Shown one piece after another: positions 39,014 to 47,487 of a DNA stretch of 64,000 nt. The stretch is from Klebsiella oxytoca NBRC 105695 (GTDB lineage: Bacteria; Pseudomonadota; Gammaproteobacteria; Enterobacterales; Enterobacteriaceae). Made by a program: the position numbers and the translations under genes. Position 1 is the stretch's first letter. Each line of letters begins with the position of its first letter. Location of the stretch: positions 222,462 to 286,461 of the forward strand of contig NZ_BCZK01000008.1 in the NCBI RefSeq assembly GCF_001598695.1, in the 5' to 3' direction. The notes below the pieces were generated by a model. That model was not told the origin of the DNA, made no database searches, and saw only the letters and a list, made by a program, of their open reading frames with translations.

Positions 39014-39669
39014 CAGTTAAACACTCCCTTTTTCTCTTCCTTAACCACCGGGGCCGCCTCCAGACGCTGCGGCGCTTCCGAGAGACAATCCAGCGCCAGA
39101 CCAAACGGGTTAGCCTCCGGATTTTTATCCCAGCGCACCACTTTCAACGGATAGCGCACCAGTGAGCGTTTAACCGGCTCGGAGTTAACATATTCATCGG
39201 TAACCAGATCCAGACGAACCTGCCAGTTATCGCGGTCAATAATGGTGACGCTGTCATCCCGATAGCCCCGCTCAGGGATCTCCGACACGCCGCGTACACG
39301 ATCCCGCGATTCCCCCAGGTCCTTACGCTGCTTCGCATCCTTATGCAGCAGTTCCTTACAGGTCGGCGTCAGGTAGGCCGACAGCGTCTCGATACGATAT
39401 GGATAATCAACGTCGCCATCCTTCGGCCAACTGTTTAACTGCTGGAAAATATAAAAGCTGAAGGCATACACCGTTGAGGGCGGGATCTCCCACCACGGAC
39501 GGGAGCTGCCGGAGCGGAGATCGGGAGGATTGTGAATGGTCAGATTGCGCGGAGACATCATCCAGCCAAGCATGGACAACACTAACAGTACCAACATAAC
39601 CCCACACGCAGTGCGGAGCGTCCGGATATGATTGTCCCGGGCATTCAGGGCATTTTTAAACTTACTCAT
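39013..39669 (-). CDS. ICE conjugation protein, PFL_4703 family (TraE/VirB8-like)
   Basis: A 218-residue protein of the TIGR03746 family with one N-terminal membrane segment (about residues 21-40) and a periplasmic VirB8-like domain (STVYAFSFYIFQQLNSWPKDGDVDY, LSAYLTPTCKELL). Overlaps its neighbours by 8 bp and 1 bp, within the compact secretion operon. Confidence 0.9.
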   Translation of the reverse strand: MSKFKNALNARDNHIRTLRTACGVMLVLLVLSMLGWMMSPRNLTIHNPPDLRSGSSRPWWEIPPSTVYAFSFYIFQQLNSWPKDGDVDYPYRIETLSAYLTPTCKELLHKDAKQRKDLGESRDRVRGVSEIPERGYRDDSVTIIDRDNWQVRLDLVTDEYVNSEPVKRSLVRYPLKVVRWDKNPEANPFGLALDCLSEAPQRLEAAPVVKEEKKGVFN

Positions 39670-40042
39670 GAACGGCCTCCTGACGGCGAACCACAGGACG
39701 CAGACGGCGTAACGCCAGTACCTGGCTGTGTTGTATCAGCCCTTTTGTTCCCATGCCAGAGTGGCTTAACAGCAGATCCAGCCTGCGATAGAGGTAGTTT
39801 TCCGGCTTGCCGCGCTTAAAACGCGCCATTAACCTGCCGCCAAAAATAATCGTGACCAGCGGCATCAGCATCGCCACGGTCGGAAAGGCTATCCAGCCGA
39901 GAAATGGCAGAACAGGTATGGCGACCACGAGGCCGCCCAGTACGCTGAACAGCGCGGTAAATCCCAGTTCCGGCGTGGTGAAGCCACGGAACACCACCGG
40001 CTCAGCATTCAACCTGTCAGGCATAAATTCGATAGTCGCCAT
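39662..40042 (-). CDS. Conjugative transfer region protein, TIGR03750 (TraL-like)
   Basis: A 126-residue inner-membrane protein. The N terminus MATIEFMPDRLNAEPVVFRGFTTPELG is characteristic, followed by two hydrophobic segments (about 30-75) and a cytosolic basic tail. By position it matches VirB3/TraL, which works with the TraC ATPase. Confidence 0.9.
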   Translation of the reverse strand: MATIEFMPDRLNAEPVVFRGFTTPELGFTALFSVLGGLVVAIPVLPFLGWIAFPTVAMLMPLVTIIFGGRLMARFKRGKPENYLYRRLDLLLSHSGMGTKGLIQHSQVLALRRLRPVVRRQEAVHE

Positions 40043-40051
40043 AATCCATCC

Positions 40052-40423
40052 TTAGAGCAGAATTGTCGCGGCTTTAGCAGCCAGCCAGATAACCACAACA
40101 ATCAGGACAACACCGACGACAACCAGCATCCCGAACTTACCCCAGCTCGATTTCCCGTCACGGACTTCGGAAAAGGTAGCAATAATGGCGTTACCGACGG
40201 CCAGCATGGCAACCGCCGCAAGAATTAATCCGCCCAGCACGATACCGTCATTGAGATATCCGGAGATCTGACCGTAGAAAGAGCTGTCAGTGCTGCTTTT
40301 CGGACCTTCAACAGTGGGTAACCCCGCCCGGGCAGCAGAAACCCCAGTCAGAGCAACGGCCAGACCCCGAGTACACCAGAGACGAAGAGAAAAACGCAGA
40401 GAAGATAATGCAGAGCAAAACAT
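40052..40423 (-). CDS. Pilin-like conjugation protein, PFL_4702 family (TIGR03745)
   Basis: A 123-residue protein with a long signal peptide ending SAARA and two hydrophobic segments (DGIVLGGLILAAVAMLAVGNAI and MLVVVGVVLIVVVIWLA), the layout of VirB2-type pilins. The start at 40423 is chosen so the signal peptide is N-terminal; the longer reading adds 54 unlikely residues. Probably the conjugative pilus subunit or a related membrane component. Confidence 0.85.
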   Translation of the reverse strand: MFCSALSSLRFSLRLWCTRGLAVALTGVSAARAGLPTVEGPKSSTDSSFYGQISGYLNDGIVLGGLILAAVAMLAVGNAIIATFSEVRDGKSSWGKFGMLVVVGVVLIVVVIWLAAKAATILL

Positions 40424-40452
40424 AGTGATTTCCTTAATAAGAAAAGCCAGGC

Positions 40453-40689
40453 CTAGCTGGCAAAGAGATAGATAGCGATAATGATGAGAAGGACTGAGCG
40501 GATGGCAAAACGTACCAGAGCCTGCTCTTTGATATGACCTGTCGCGTACCCCCGATAAACATGCAGAAAACCCCATCCCACCCACAAAATCAGCAGGGCA
40601 ATCAGCGCACCGATAAACACTTTGCTCAGCAGTGCGGGATCGGCGTTACCGCTTGCCGCTTTAAATGCGCTGGTCTGGGCATCGTTCAC
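40453..40689 (-). CDS. Small membrane conjugation protein, PFL_4701 family (TIGR03758)
   Basis: A 78-residue protein with two hydrophobic helices (about 24-43 and 62-77) and the family segment LILWVGWGFLHVYRGYATGHI. Overlaps RAQPRD by 4 bp and precedes the pilin-like gene. Confidence 0.9.
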   Translation of the reverse strand: MNDAQTSAFKAASGNADPALLSKVFIGALIALLILWVGWGFLHVYRGYATGHIKEQALVRFAIRSVLLIIIAIYLFAS

Positions 40690-40997
40690 GGGCGACGCTC
40701 CATCCGGTACTGACCGGTGAGAGAGGCCGAAGGTACGGGTTGAGCACGGGAAGGTTCCAGGTAGATACCGATCCCCTGGCGAATCGCCTTGATGTCCTGC
40801 GTTGCCCTCAGATAATCGAACCAGAAGCGCCCGTTCTGTCCATCCTGAACGGCGACAACACGGGCGCGTTCCAGCGCGGCCTGCACCTGATCCAGTTGCT
40901 TCATTACCAGCGCCAGCTCGTCAGACTCAGCGGCCTGAACGCCCGACGTCAGCATAATCCCCAACAGGCACCATGCCCGGGGTTGTGTCATGCGCAT
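40686..40997 (-). CDS. RAQPRD family conjugation protein
   Basis: A 103-residue exported protein of TIGR01690. The signal peptide ends SGVQAA. The core RFWFDYLRATQDIKAIRQGIGIYLEPSRAQP leads to RAQPVP in place of the eponymous RAQPRD. The ATG at 40997 follows AAGGAGGT, whereas the upstream TTG contains that site. First gene of the PFL_4701-4706 operon. Confidence 0.92.
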   Translation of the reverse strand: MRMTQPRAWCLLGIMLTSGVQAAESDELALVMKQLDQVQAALERARVVAVQDGQNGRFWFDYLRATQDIKAIRQGIGIYLEPSRAQPVPSASLTGQYRMERRP

Positions 40998-41179
40998 GTA
41001 AACCTCCTTCAATGCGATTGCATGTACGGAGGAAGAGTGGCGAAAAGCGTCCTGATGGGCAGTAAGAAAACAGAAGTGGAATTTTGAAAATTATGGAAGG
41101 GGTAAGGCATGGCGCAGAATGCGCCATCGGGGTTCTTTGCCACCCCGGCGCAAGCAGGTTTGCGCTCCCGGCAAGGCCC

Positions 41180-41227
41180 GTCCGGAAGCCAGAAAGACGC
41201 GCAGGCTTGCTATTCTGGCTTCCGGAC
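41180..41227. repeat. Perfect 15-bp inverted repeat upstream of the RAQPRD operon
   Basis: GTCCGGAAGCCAGAA and TTCTGGCTTCCGGAC are separated by 18 nt, preceded by a smaller palindrome ATGGCGCA/TGCGCCAT (near 41112). The 440-bp stretch from 41000 to 41434 holds no gene besides these and the 5' end of hok mRNA. It lacks a U-tract, so it is not a plain terminator; a cis-acting site is possible. Confidence 0.7.
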
Positions 41228-41380
41228 CGGGCGCAGTTATGAACCAAGGTAATTCTGGCGAAAAAAACATGTCAGGGATTTAAAAACGGTGCAGCTCGCG
41301 GGACGTTATGCGGTATTATTGCGCTGGCGCTTGAGGCTTTTTGCCTCGCGTGATGGCATGAACAACATTGATGTGAGGCA

Positions 41381-41443
41381 GAAAGATAAAAGCCCCGAAG
41401 GTAATTTTTCAATTAACCACGAGGCTCTATCCGTATGTCTAGT
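41381..41443 (-). ncRNA. sok: Sok antisense RNA
   Basis: By alignment from memory with the R1 Sok RNA, an about 63-nt antisense transcript begins at ACTAGACATACGG and covers the mok ribosome-binding region and upstream leader. It would block mok translation and hence hok. Ends are approximate. Confidence 0.65.
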
Positions 41444-41584
41444 CAACATCAGGATAGCCTCTTACCTGCTGCAAAGCAAGGAGTAGAAGGCCATGAAACA
41501 ACGCACCACCCTGGTATTGTGTCTGTTAATAGCGTGTCTCACGCTACTGGTATTCACGTATCTGACCCGCTCAACGCTCTGTGA
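41435..41584 (+). CDS. mok: Mok, overlapping translation activator of hok
   Basis: A 49-residue frame starting [20 protein letters not shown] that overlaps hok in another frame, exactly as in hok/mok/sok loci of plasmids. Its translation opens the hok start site, and Sok represses it. The 5' leader (GCGCTGGCGCTTGAGGCTTT) also matches the family. Confidence 0.75.
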   Translation: MSSQHQDSLLPAAKQGVEGHETTHHPGIVSVNSVSHATGIHVSDPLNAL

Positions 41585-41648
41585 GTTGCGAATACGGGAC
41601 GGGAACAGGGAGGTTGCTGCATTTCTGGCTTACGAATCTGGTAAGTAG
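41493..41648 (+). CDS. hok: Hok-family type I toxin
   Basis: A 51-residue membrane peptide, [19 protein letters not shown] followed by [32 protein letters not shown], with the conserved C-terminal AYES-GK and two cysteines. It depolarises the inner membrane if Sok decays, killing cells that lose the element. Located in the middle of the transfer genes and intact. AAGGAG lies upstream of the ATG. Confidence 0.93.
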   Translation: MKQRTTLVLCLLIACLTLLVFTYLTRSTLCELRIRDGNREVAAFLAYESGK

Positions 41649-41725
41649 CTAACCGGTGGCGGGGTTCGCCCCGCCATTTCCGGGGCTGGTGACGTCTGGC
41701 ATGCTGGCCTCCAGGCGCCTTTCTG

Positions 41726-41755
41726 AAGGGCTACCCGAGTCCCGGGTGGCCCTTT
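41726..41755. terminator. Terminator between hok and PFL_4697 gene
   Basis: AAGGGCTACCCG, loop AGTC, CGGGTGGCCCTTT: an 11-bp stem with one wobble and A/T ends on both strands, between convergent transcripts. A smaller hairpin GGCGGGG/CCCCGCC just after hok (near 41660) may serve the hok mRNA 3' end. Confidence 0.8.
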
Positions 41756-41762
41756 AAATGAA

Positions 41763-42527
41763 CTACAAATACTTCTTAAAGCTTCCCATCGTCACCGAAA
41801 TCGCCAGCCCCATCAGCAACGCAGCCGGTAACAGCAACAAGTTCGGATATACCGCGAACGGCGCAGAAAGATACAACACACACGGTATATACATCGCTGG
41901 CTTAACTAAGCGTTTGGCATGGTGGTATAGAAAACTCGACTCATACGCCGCACCGTAGCGACGCAGATCACGTCGTACCATCCCATCAGCGATCCCCACA
42001 ATAGCAACCAGGATAAATAACGGCACTGACAACACCAGAATGGTGACCCGCATCAGAAAGACCAGCGACACATACATTGTCGCCATCAGATATTCATATG
42101 CGACCTGCACCGCCCAGGCACTCCAGGCATTTAGCTCATCCGTAACGCCATTGCCGCTTCCGGCAGTCGGCGTCTGAATCGACTGCAACCAGCCAGTAAA
42201 GCCGCTGTTTACAAATAACCACTGATAACCCAGCACGATCCAGCTCTGTACGGTCACCACCGGCGATGACAGCAGCAAACTTTGCGTAAATCCTTCAGCA
42301 AAATAACCGCTTTCCGTCTGCATAACGGCACGACTATGTTCCGCACCCTGATCCGGCCAGAAGAACGCGATACCGATATATTCCACAATCAGGCTGAACA
42401 GCAGCGATACCAGCAGCATCCCGATAATGCGCCACGGCGTATCCCACAGCAGCACGGTGAAAAAACCATGTGGCTTTGGGGGCGTAGTGGATTGTACCGG
42501 AGCTGAAGATGTGTTCATCTGCGACAT
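41763..42527 (-). CDS. ICE membrane protein, PFL_4697 family (DUF4400)
   Basis: A 254-residue protein of TIGR03747 with about four hydrophobic segments (near 38-58, 150-180 and 215-245). AAGGGG precedes the ATG. Works with the coupling protein TraD by genomic association, since it follows traD in most ICEs of this lineage. Confidence 0.88.
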   Translation of the reverse strand: MSQMNTSSAPVQSTTPPKPHGFFTVLLWDTPWRIIGMLLVSLLFSLIVEYIGIAFFWPDQGAEHSRAVMQTESGYFAEGFTQSLLLSSPVVTVQSWIVLGYQWLFVNSGFTGWLQSIQTPTAGSGNGVTDELNAWSAWAVQVAYEYLMATMYVSLVFLMRVTILVLSVPLFILVAIVGIADGMVRRDLRRYGAAYESSFLYHHAKRLVKPAMYIPCVLYLSAPFAVYPNLLLLPAALLMGLAISVTMGSFKKYL

Positions 42528-42536
42528 AACATCCCC

Positions 42537-42809
42537 TTAATGCATCGCCAGCGGCTCCATCTGGCAGTTCAGCAACATCTCTTCCTGCCCAACCCAAATC
42601 CACAGGGTAACGATATCCGTGAGCGTATCAACGGTGGCTTCATATCTCGGGCGATAGCCCAACGAAGTCAGACGCTCAATAATTTCCGGGATCTGAAGTG
42701 ACGAGCAATCCTGCTCGCACAAAACATCCATCACATCACGCGGGACTTGCAGCTTATTTTGTCTTGAAGACGCCATAACCGCTTCAACCCGATAACGTTG
42801 TTTCATCAT
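42537..42809 (-). CDS. Hypothetical protein between traD and PFL_4697 (90 aa)
   Basis: Starts at ATGATG (42809/42806) after AAAAGGAAATC. Soluble, with a possible winged-helix-like pattern (DVLCEQDCSSLQIPEIIERLTSLGYRPRYEATVDTL). No family recognised. It is inserted within an otherwise conserved gene pair. Confidence 0.65.
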   Translation of the reverse strand: MMKQRYRVEAVMASSRQNKLQVPRDVMDVLCEQDCSSLQIPEIIERLTSLGYRPRYEATVDTLTDIVTLWIWVGQEEMLLNCQMEPLAMH

Positions 42810-42819
42810 GATTTCCTTT

Positions 42820-44904
42820 TCAAAAAGTAGCTGCATCGTAATCTCCCGGTAACGCACTACCCGACCACCAGGCATCGCTGGTCCGGTAATTTCGCTGCAT
42901 ATAGTCGGCAATTTGACCAATACTATCCGGCATCAGGGCATCCGCGCCAGCAGCGGGTAGTGGCATACGGATCTTCCACAACCGACCACCTTCCAGTAAG
43001 GCAAACGCCTGTCCTTTCGGCAGGTTAATTACGTTTGCAGCGGTAATTAGCGGCGTACGCACTGTGCTCACCCTGTCCTGAGTGTTCGAGGTAAAATCGC
43101 TGCCCATTTCCGGGTTCGAGATATCGGTGACACCGGAAACCAGCGTTTTGGTATAGACCTCCACTTCCGGCAGTTGCTTCGTCATCAACTCTGCCGTTTC
43201 CGTATGCCGTACCCGCAGCATCACCAGGCTGTTAAAGTTCCCCACCACCTGCGCCGCTTTCGCGGCGTTGCCCAGCCGCGCTTCAATATCAGGCAAAGTC
43301 TGGGTATAGGCCGTCACCTCGATACCCGCCCCACCGCCCTTGTTAATGAGCGGGATAAATTCATCCCCCATCAGCTCGTTAAACTCGTCACAGTGCAGGC
43401 TGATCGGCGTCTTCTTACCCTCATCACTGGGCAGACCGTCATTCACGCCAAATTTGTAGATATGCCCCGCCACGGAGACCAGATCGGCAAACATCGAATT
43501 GCCCACCGCCGCCGCGACTTCCGGATCGGACAGCGCATCAAGACCGATATACACCACGCCCTTCTTACGGATCACCTGCTGCCAGTCGAAGATAGGACGG
43601 GGATCGGACATATCGGTGTAGTTTGGTGAGATCAGTTGCGCCGTCTTACCGGAGGTCAGTTTCTCCAGTAACGGCAACAAACTGGCGACAATCTTGTCAT
43701 AATACTTCTGGTCGTAGCGTACCGACGACCGCAGGCCATCGAGCACCGGATCGTAAACTTTCTTCCCCTCGTCGCTGTTCAGCACCTGTTCAATCGCCAC
43801 CACCCGTAGCGAACGCCCTTCCATATGCCGGGGGATATCGCGCTCATCCAGAATTTGCGCCAGATTCTCCACCTGTTGCCACAGTGCCGGAGTGTGCTTC
43901 ACCATCCAGGTTTCCGCATAGGTCTCAAACAGATCGCCGATATTGTTAACGTAGCGCTGGATCAGGCCAAAGTCCGGGCGTTGCCCCAGTACAACCAGCG
44001 CCCGGGCAATAATATTGACGAAACGCCAGGCGAACTCTTTAAATGCGGCGCTGTTACCTTCACTACTGAGTTGACCAGCAACACGCGAAGCCACTTCCGA
44101 AATACGGCCAAAGCGCCCGACCGCGTTGTAACGGGCGCTGATATCCGGCCATCCCAGATGGAAAACATGAAATTCACCAGCACGGCCTGCTCGGTGTGAC
44201 TCGGCATACATGCGCTTCAGTAGATCGGCATCGCCTTTCGGGTCGAAAACAATGGTGACGTTGCCACGTCGAATATCCTGGGTGATCAGCAGCTCGGCGA
44301 GGCGAGTTTTGCCGACGCGCGTAGTACCCAAAACCAGCATATGCCCGACACGCTCTCCCAGGCTCATTGAGACATTAACTTCATCAGGTTCGATGCCATG
44401 CAATGCGGGATGACCACCGACTGGCGGCAATGGCCGAACGGGATTCAACGCCGAATCACGGGCCAGCAGTTTACACAATGCGGGGAAGCGATGCTCATAG
44501 TGCTGCTCAAAACGGCGTGCTGCCTGATATAACGCAGGAGGATTGATGTAACCCGCCACCTCCGGACGCAGGGTATCGAGCAGACGTTGGGTGTGCTTTT
44601 GCTCCCACATAAACCCTTTACCCAGAAATAACCGCTGATTGCTCACCGGCACCTCACTACTTGTCACAACATAACGGGGCAAACGCCGGATATTACGCCG
44701 GTAACGTAATACCCGTAACCCCTGCTGAGTCCGTTTCACCGACAGCACGGCAAACCCTGCCGCCGTGACATAGCTGACTGAAGGTGCCAGCGCCACCGCC
44801 CACGGAGCCGTCACGCAGATATAGCTGGCGCAGGCGGCAACAATGGCGGTGTTCAGCTCCACCGCAGGCCGCAGCATAGCTTCAATAACATAGCGGTCGC
44901 TCAT
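42820..44904 (-). CDS. traD: Conjugative coupling protein TraD (SXT/TOL subfamily)
   Basis: A 694-residue inner-membrane ATPase of TIGR03743 that connects the relaxase-DNA complex to the secretion channel. Two N-terminal membrane segments (about 15-60) precede the ATPase. Walker A is VLGTTRVGKTRLAELL near residue 195; Walker B is ISLHCDEFNELMGDEF near 500. It starts in an ATGA overlap with a 36-aa membrane peptide gene. Confidence 0.95.
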   Translation of the reverse strand: MSDRYVIEAMLRPAVELNTAIVAACASYICVTAPWAVALAPSVSYVTAAGFAVLSVKRTQQGLRVLRYRRNIRRLPRYVVTSSEVPVSNQRLFLGKGFMWEQKHTQRLLDTLRPEVAGYINPPALYQAARRFEQHYEHRFPALCKLLARDSALNPVRPLPPVGGHPALHGIEPDEVNVSMSLGERVGHMLVLGTTRVGKTRLAELLITQDIRRGNVTIVFDPKGDADLLKRMYAESHRAGRAGEFHVFHLGWPDISARYNAVGRFGRISEVASRVAGQLSSEGNSAAFKEFAWRFVNIIARALVVLGQRPDFGLIQRYVNNIGDLFETYAETWMVKHTPALWQQVENLAQILDERDIPRHMEGRSLRVVAIEQVLNSDEGKKVYDPVLDGLRSSVRYDQKYYDKIVASLLPLLEKLTSGKTAQLISPNYTDMSDPRPIFDWQQVIRKKGVVYIGLDALSDPEVAAAVGNSMFADLVSVAGHIYKFGVNDGLPSDEGKKTPISLHCDEFNELMGDEFIPLINKGGGAGIEVTAYTQTLPDIEARLGNAAKAAQVVGNFNSLVMLRVRHTETAELMTKQLPEVEVYTKTLVSGVTDISNPEMGSDFTSNTQDRVSTVRTPLITAANVINLPKGQAFALLEGGRLWKIRMPLPAAGADALMPDSIGQIADYMQRNYRTSDAWWSGSALPGDYDAATF

Positions 44905-45011
44905 TTTTTCCTCCCGTCATGACCAGCAAGAAAAATTAGCCAAATCAGTAAATTCACCGCGACCAGGCCGATCAAAAGACTGATGTCATCCAGCGGTAAT
45001 CCTGCCCTCAT
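44901..45011 (-). CDS. 36-aa membrane peptide between PFL_4695 and TraD
   Basis: Reads MRAGLPLDDISLLIGLVAVN then LLIWLIFLAGHDGRKK: a single hydrophobic helix with a basic C-terminal tail. Its start overlaps the PFL_4695 stop by 4 bp (ATGA) and its stop overlaps the traD start by 4 bp. The double overlap and clean membrane-helix composition argue strongly for a real gene, perhaps a TraD accessory peptide. Confidence 0.75.
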   Translation of the reverse strand: MRAGLPLDDISLLIGLVAVNLLIWLIFLAGHDGRKK

Positions 45012-45508
45012 TGCTCCAGCCCCTTCTCGCTAATCAGTACCGGATAGTGAGAAATCCCCAGCCGAGCGGCCAGATCGCTACCGGAAACCGGAAGCAACTC
45101 CAGTCCGTTAGCCTGATGCTGCAAATCATCCCATGCCGCTTTGCTGGCGACATTCACCACATAGCCCACGGAATTAAGCTGAATAAGCCGATCGCGCCGC
45201 AAAGACAGCCAGCGCCGGGAAAGATCGTCGTCACCAATCAGGAAAATCGACCGCATTCCGGGCATAGAGAGAGAACGAGCTTCCAGCGGCCCGGGCGAAA
45301 GCTCCGGGGTACGAATGGGTAGTACCGATGCTTTGTCAGGTGTTGACAGTGTCAACACCTGCGAGGTGGATGGGGCTTCCTCCTGATTGTTAATACCGGC
45401 AAAGTATTCAGCCGTTGACTGTCCGCCCAGATCGGCGACAACGGTCAGCTCTGCCTGACTTATGCCCGGAAACAGCAGTGCGAGAACCAGCGGAAAACGC
45501 ATCATCAT
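45008..45508 (-). CDS. ICE protein, PFL_4695 family
   Basis: A 166-residue exported protein of TIGR03765. The signal peptide ends FPGISQA. The conserved part is SMPGMRSIFLIGDDDLSRRWL and SDLAARLGISHYPVLIS, resembling a thioredoxin-like fold without an active-site cysteine pair. GGAGGA precedes the triple ATG start. Confidence 0.88.
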   Translation of the reverse strand: MMMRFPLVLALLFPGISQAELTVVADLGGQSTAEYFAGINNQEEAPSTSQVLTLSTPDKASVLPIRTPELSPGPLEARSLSMPGMRSIFLIGDDDLSRRWLSLRRDRLIQLNSVGYVVNVASKAAWDDLQHQANGLELLPVSGSDLAARLGISHYPVLISEKGLEQ

Positions 45509-46071
45509 TGTGTTCCTCCCTGATTGAATGCCAACGCCTGTACGGACGGCTGCAACGTGCCGAGGTGACGTGACACGATGGCCTTATAGGTTTGTGCAGG
45601 TTTGCCGCCTGCCGGATGGTGGTAGCACCCCGCAGCCGATATCCAGCTCCCGGGACTACGCTCATAACAGGCTCGCAAAATGCGAGCGGCTACGTGCAAA
45701 TTGATATAGGGATCAAATGCTTCCCAAGTGGATGTGAAATAGTGGCCGTTCCAGCCCAGATTGACCTGCGCAATACCGACATCAATACGTTTGAGCGGAT
45801 AGCGCCGCATAAAACCTAACAGCGCCTGGTATGCTTCGTTCCGGGAGGTGTAGCGATACCCCTTCCCGGCAACATTAATTGTCCACGGCCACGGACGTAC
45901 GCCATGCACCAGTTTGCGGGATGTCTCCGTCAGCGCCACGCTGTACAGCGCTTCGGCGGGAACATTTTCCGCCTGTGCAACCCGGTGATATCCTTCCGGA
46001 ACAGATTGCGCCGCCAGACATTCCGAAACGCCAATGAGCATCGCCAGACACATCAGTTTACGCGCTGCCAT
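45505..46071 (-). CDS. Lytic transglycosylase (SLT domain) of the transfer system
   Basis: A 188-residue exported murein hydrolase that locally opens peptidoglycan for the secretion channel. The signal peptide ends VSECLA. The SLT fold shows the catalytic glutamate context SVALTETSRK, IDVGIAQVNLGWNGHY and the helical C-terminal AGCYHHPAGG. The start at 46071 follows GGGGGCGCAGG; 19 longer residues would precede the signal peptide. Confidence 0.88.
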   Translation of the reverse strand: MAARKLMCLAMLIGVSECLAAQSVPEGYHRVAQAENVPAEALYSVALTETSRKLVHGVRPWPWTINVAGKGYRYTSRNEAYQALLGFMRRYPLKRIDVGIAQVNLGWNGHYFTSTWEAFDPYINLHVAARILRACYERSPGSWISAAGCYHHPAGGKPAQTYKAIVSRHLGTLQPSVQALAFNQGGTQ

Positions 46072-46757
46072 CCCTGCGCCCCCTGTTGCAATACAACCGG
46101 CATCAGCCCGTTGCCATATTTCAGCCACATGCCATTGTCATGGTTCAGCGTTACCTGGCGGGATTTCACCTTTTCAGCAGGGATATTGTGTTTCTTCGCC
46201 CAGTTTCGGACCGCCTCATCCTTACCACCGCTGCCAACCAGATAGATATCCAGCGGCTGGTTCGATTTCATTAATTGGGTCAGCTTGCGATCGCAGGCCG
46301 GGCAGTTATCTTTCACAAACAGCGCCTGACGGGCGTTACTGACTTCACTCCTCAGATCCTGAACGGGCAGAACGCCGGGATAGACCCGCATCCACGCACT
46401 GTTCACTTCTCGCTGAAATGCCAGCTCCGCTTCAACCCGCTGAAATTCCTGCTTCACCGTCAGCTCGGCAAAATGACGGCGTTCTTCATCACTACGCGCC
46501 TCGATGCCCAGCATCGTCAGGGGATCTAACCCCGGAGACAGCACGCCGCGCCGTCCTTTTTTCAGCGTCTCATAACGCTGCCACTCTTCCGCTGTCAGCC
46601 CCCACTCCTGTGCACTCCGCGTCATTTGTTGCTGTTCCAGCGTCTGTAACAAGGTATCCACCGTCTGGCTGTTTCCCTGAATCACTGGCGATACGGCAAA
46701 CGCGACTGTTGACACTGTCAACACTCCTGACAGCAGCACAACATTAAACTTTTTCAT
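46053..46757 (-). CDS. ICE protein, PFL_4693 family (thioredoxin-like)
   Basis: A 234-residue exported protein of TIGR03759. The signal peptide ends TVAFA. A helical region (about 35-115) precedes a thioredoxin-like domain with a CPAC cysteine pair (FVKDNCPACDRKL, near residue 150) and the cis-proline context NGLMPVVL. Likely a periplasmic disulfide or scaffold protein for pilus assembly. Confidence 0.88.
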   Translation of the reverse strand: MKKFNVVLLSGVLTVSTVAFAVSPVIQGNSQTVDTLLQTLEQQQMTRSAQEWGLTAEEWQRYETLKKGRRGVLSPGLDPLTMLGIEARSDEERRHFAELTVKQEFQRVEAELAFQREVNSAWMRVYPGVLPVQDLRSEVSNARQALFVKDNCPACDRKLTQLMKSNQPLDIYLVGSGGKDEAVRNWAKKHNIPAEKVKSRQVTLNHDNGMWLKYGNGLMPVVLQQGAQGWQRVN

Positions 46758-46767
46758 CCCGACCTCC

Positions 46768-47487
46768 TTATCGCACCGTCAACGTCTGGTTTTTCCCCGC
46801 CACGCGAAACTGGGCCTGCTGCCCTGAGATCGCCAGCAGCGTCCAGCCCTGACGGGTTTCACCCGGTTCCATTAACGTTATTTCTGTCAGTTGCGTTGCC
46901 GATTGCGGCGCTATCGCGGCAAAGGCGATCCCTCCCCGCCGTTCGATACCGGTGAGGACGAAGGGTGCAGTAACTGGCCGCTGTGCTTTCTGTGTGGGCT
47001 TCTTCTTTACTACCACCGCGCCAGACGTTACGGCAGGAACAACGGCAGCGACGCTGGCCGGACGCTGATTCAAAACACGAACCTGCTCCTGAAGAGAAGA
47101 CAGCCCGGTTTTAAGGGCGGCAACCGAAGCAGCCTGCTCACTCTGTTGCTTATCCAGCGCATCAACCTTCTGCTGCAAAGCAGCAAGCGCCGGTTTGTCA
47201 GCCATCCCTCCCAGTTGCATTCGTGACTCTTCAAAATGCTGTTGCAGCGTTGTTAGCTGTGCCTGGAGTGGCGCTATATCCGGGCTACCCTGCAACGCAG
47301 TTTTAAGCTGGCTGACCTCGGCGGAAAGCACCTGGACGGACTTCAGGCTGATAAATGTGGTTCCGCCTAATGCAAACAAAACCAGCCCGCCTAAACCGTA
47401 ACGGACTATCGCCCAGAGTTTGCTGCGTGCTGGTCTGACAGACTCTTTCATTTCCGGTATCTCCATGAAACTCGCGGACTCGTTCAT
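46768..47487 (-). CDS. Membrane-anchored coiled-coil protein of the pil/transfer region
   Basis: A 239-residue bitopic protein: one hydrophobic segment (about 28-50), a coiled coil (50-140; SVQVLSAEVSQLKTALQ onward), a basic proline-rich linker and a C-terminal domain of about 65 residues (VLTGIERRGGIAFAAI). The shape resembles PilP- or TraP-like periplasmic alignment proteins. It lies between PilL and PFL_4693 with a 4-bp overlap to pilL. Confidence 0.7.
   Translation of the reverse strand: MNESASFMEIPEMKESVRPARSKLWAIVRYGLGGLVLFALGGTTFISLKSVQVLSAEVSQLKTALQGSPDIAPLQAQLTTLQQHFEESRMQLGGMADKPALAALQQKVDALDKQQSEQAASVAALKTGLSSLQEQVRVLNQRPASVAAVVPAVTSGAVVVKKKPTQKAQRPVTAPFVLTGIERRGGIAFAAIAPQSATQLTEITLMEPGETRQGWTLLAISGQQAQFRVAGKNQTLTVR

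Noticed and set aside
41289..41486. 65-codon frame upstream of hok
   Set aside because: It overlaps the hok mRNA leader, mok and sok in a different frame; the hok/mok/sok interpretation explains the region better.
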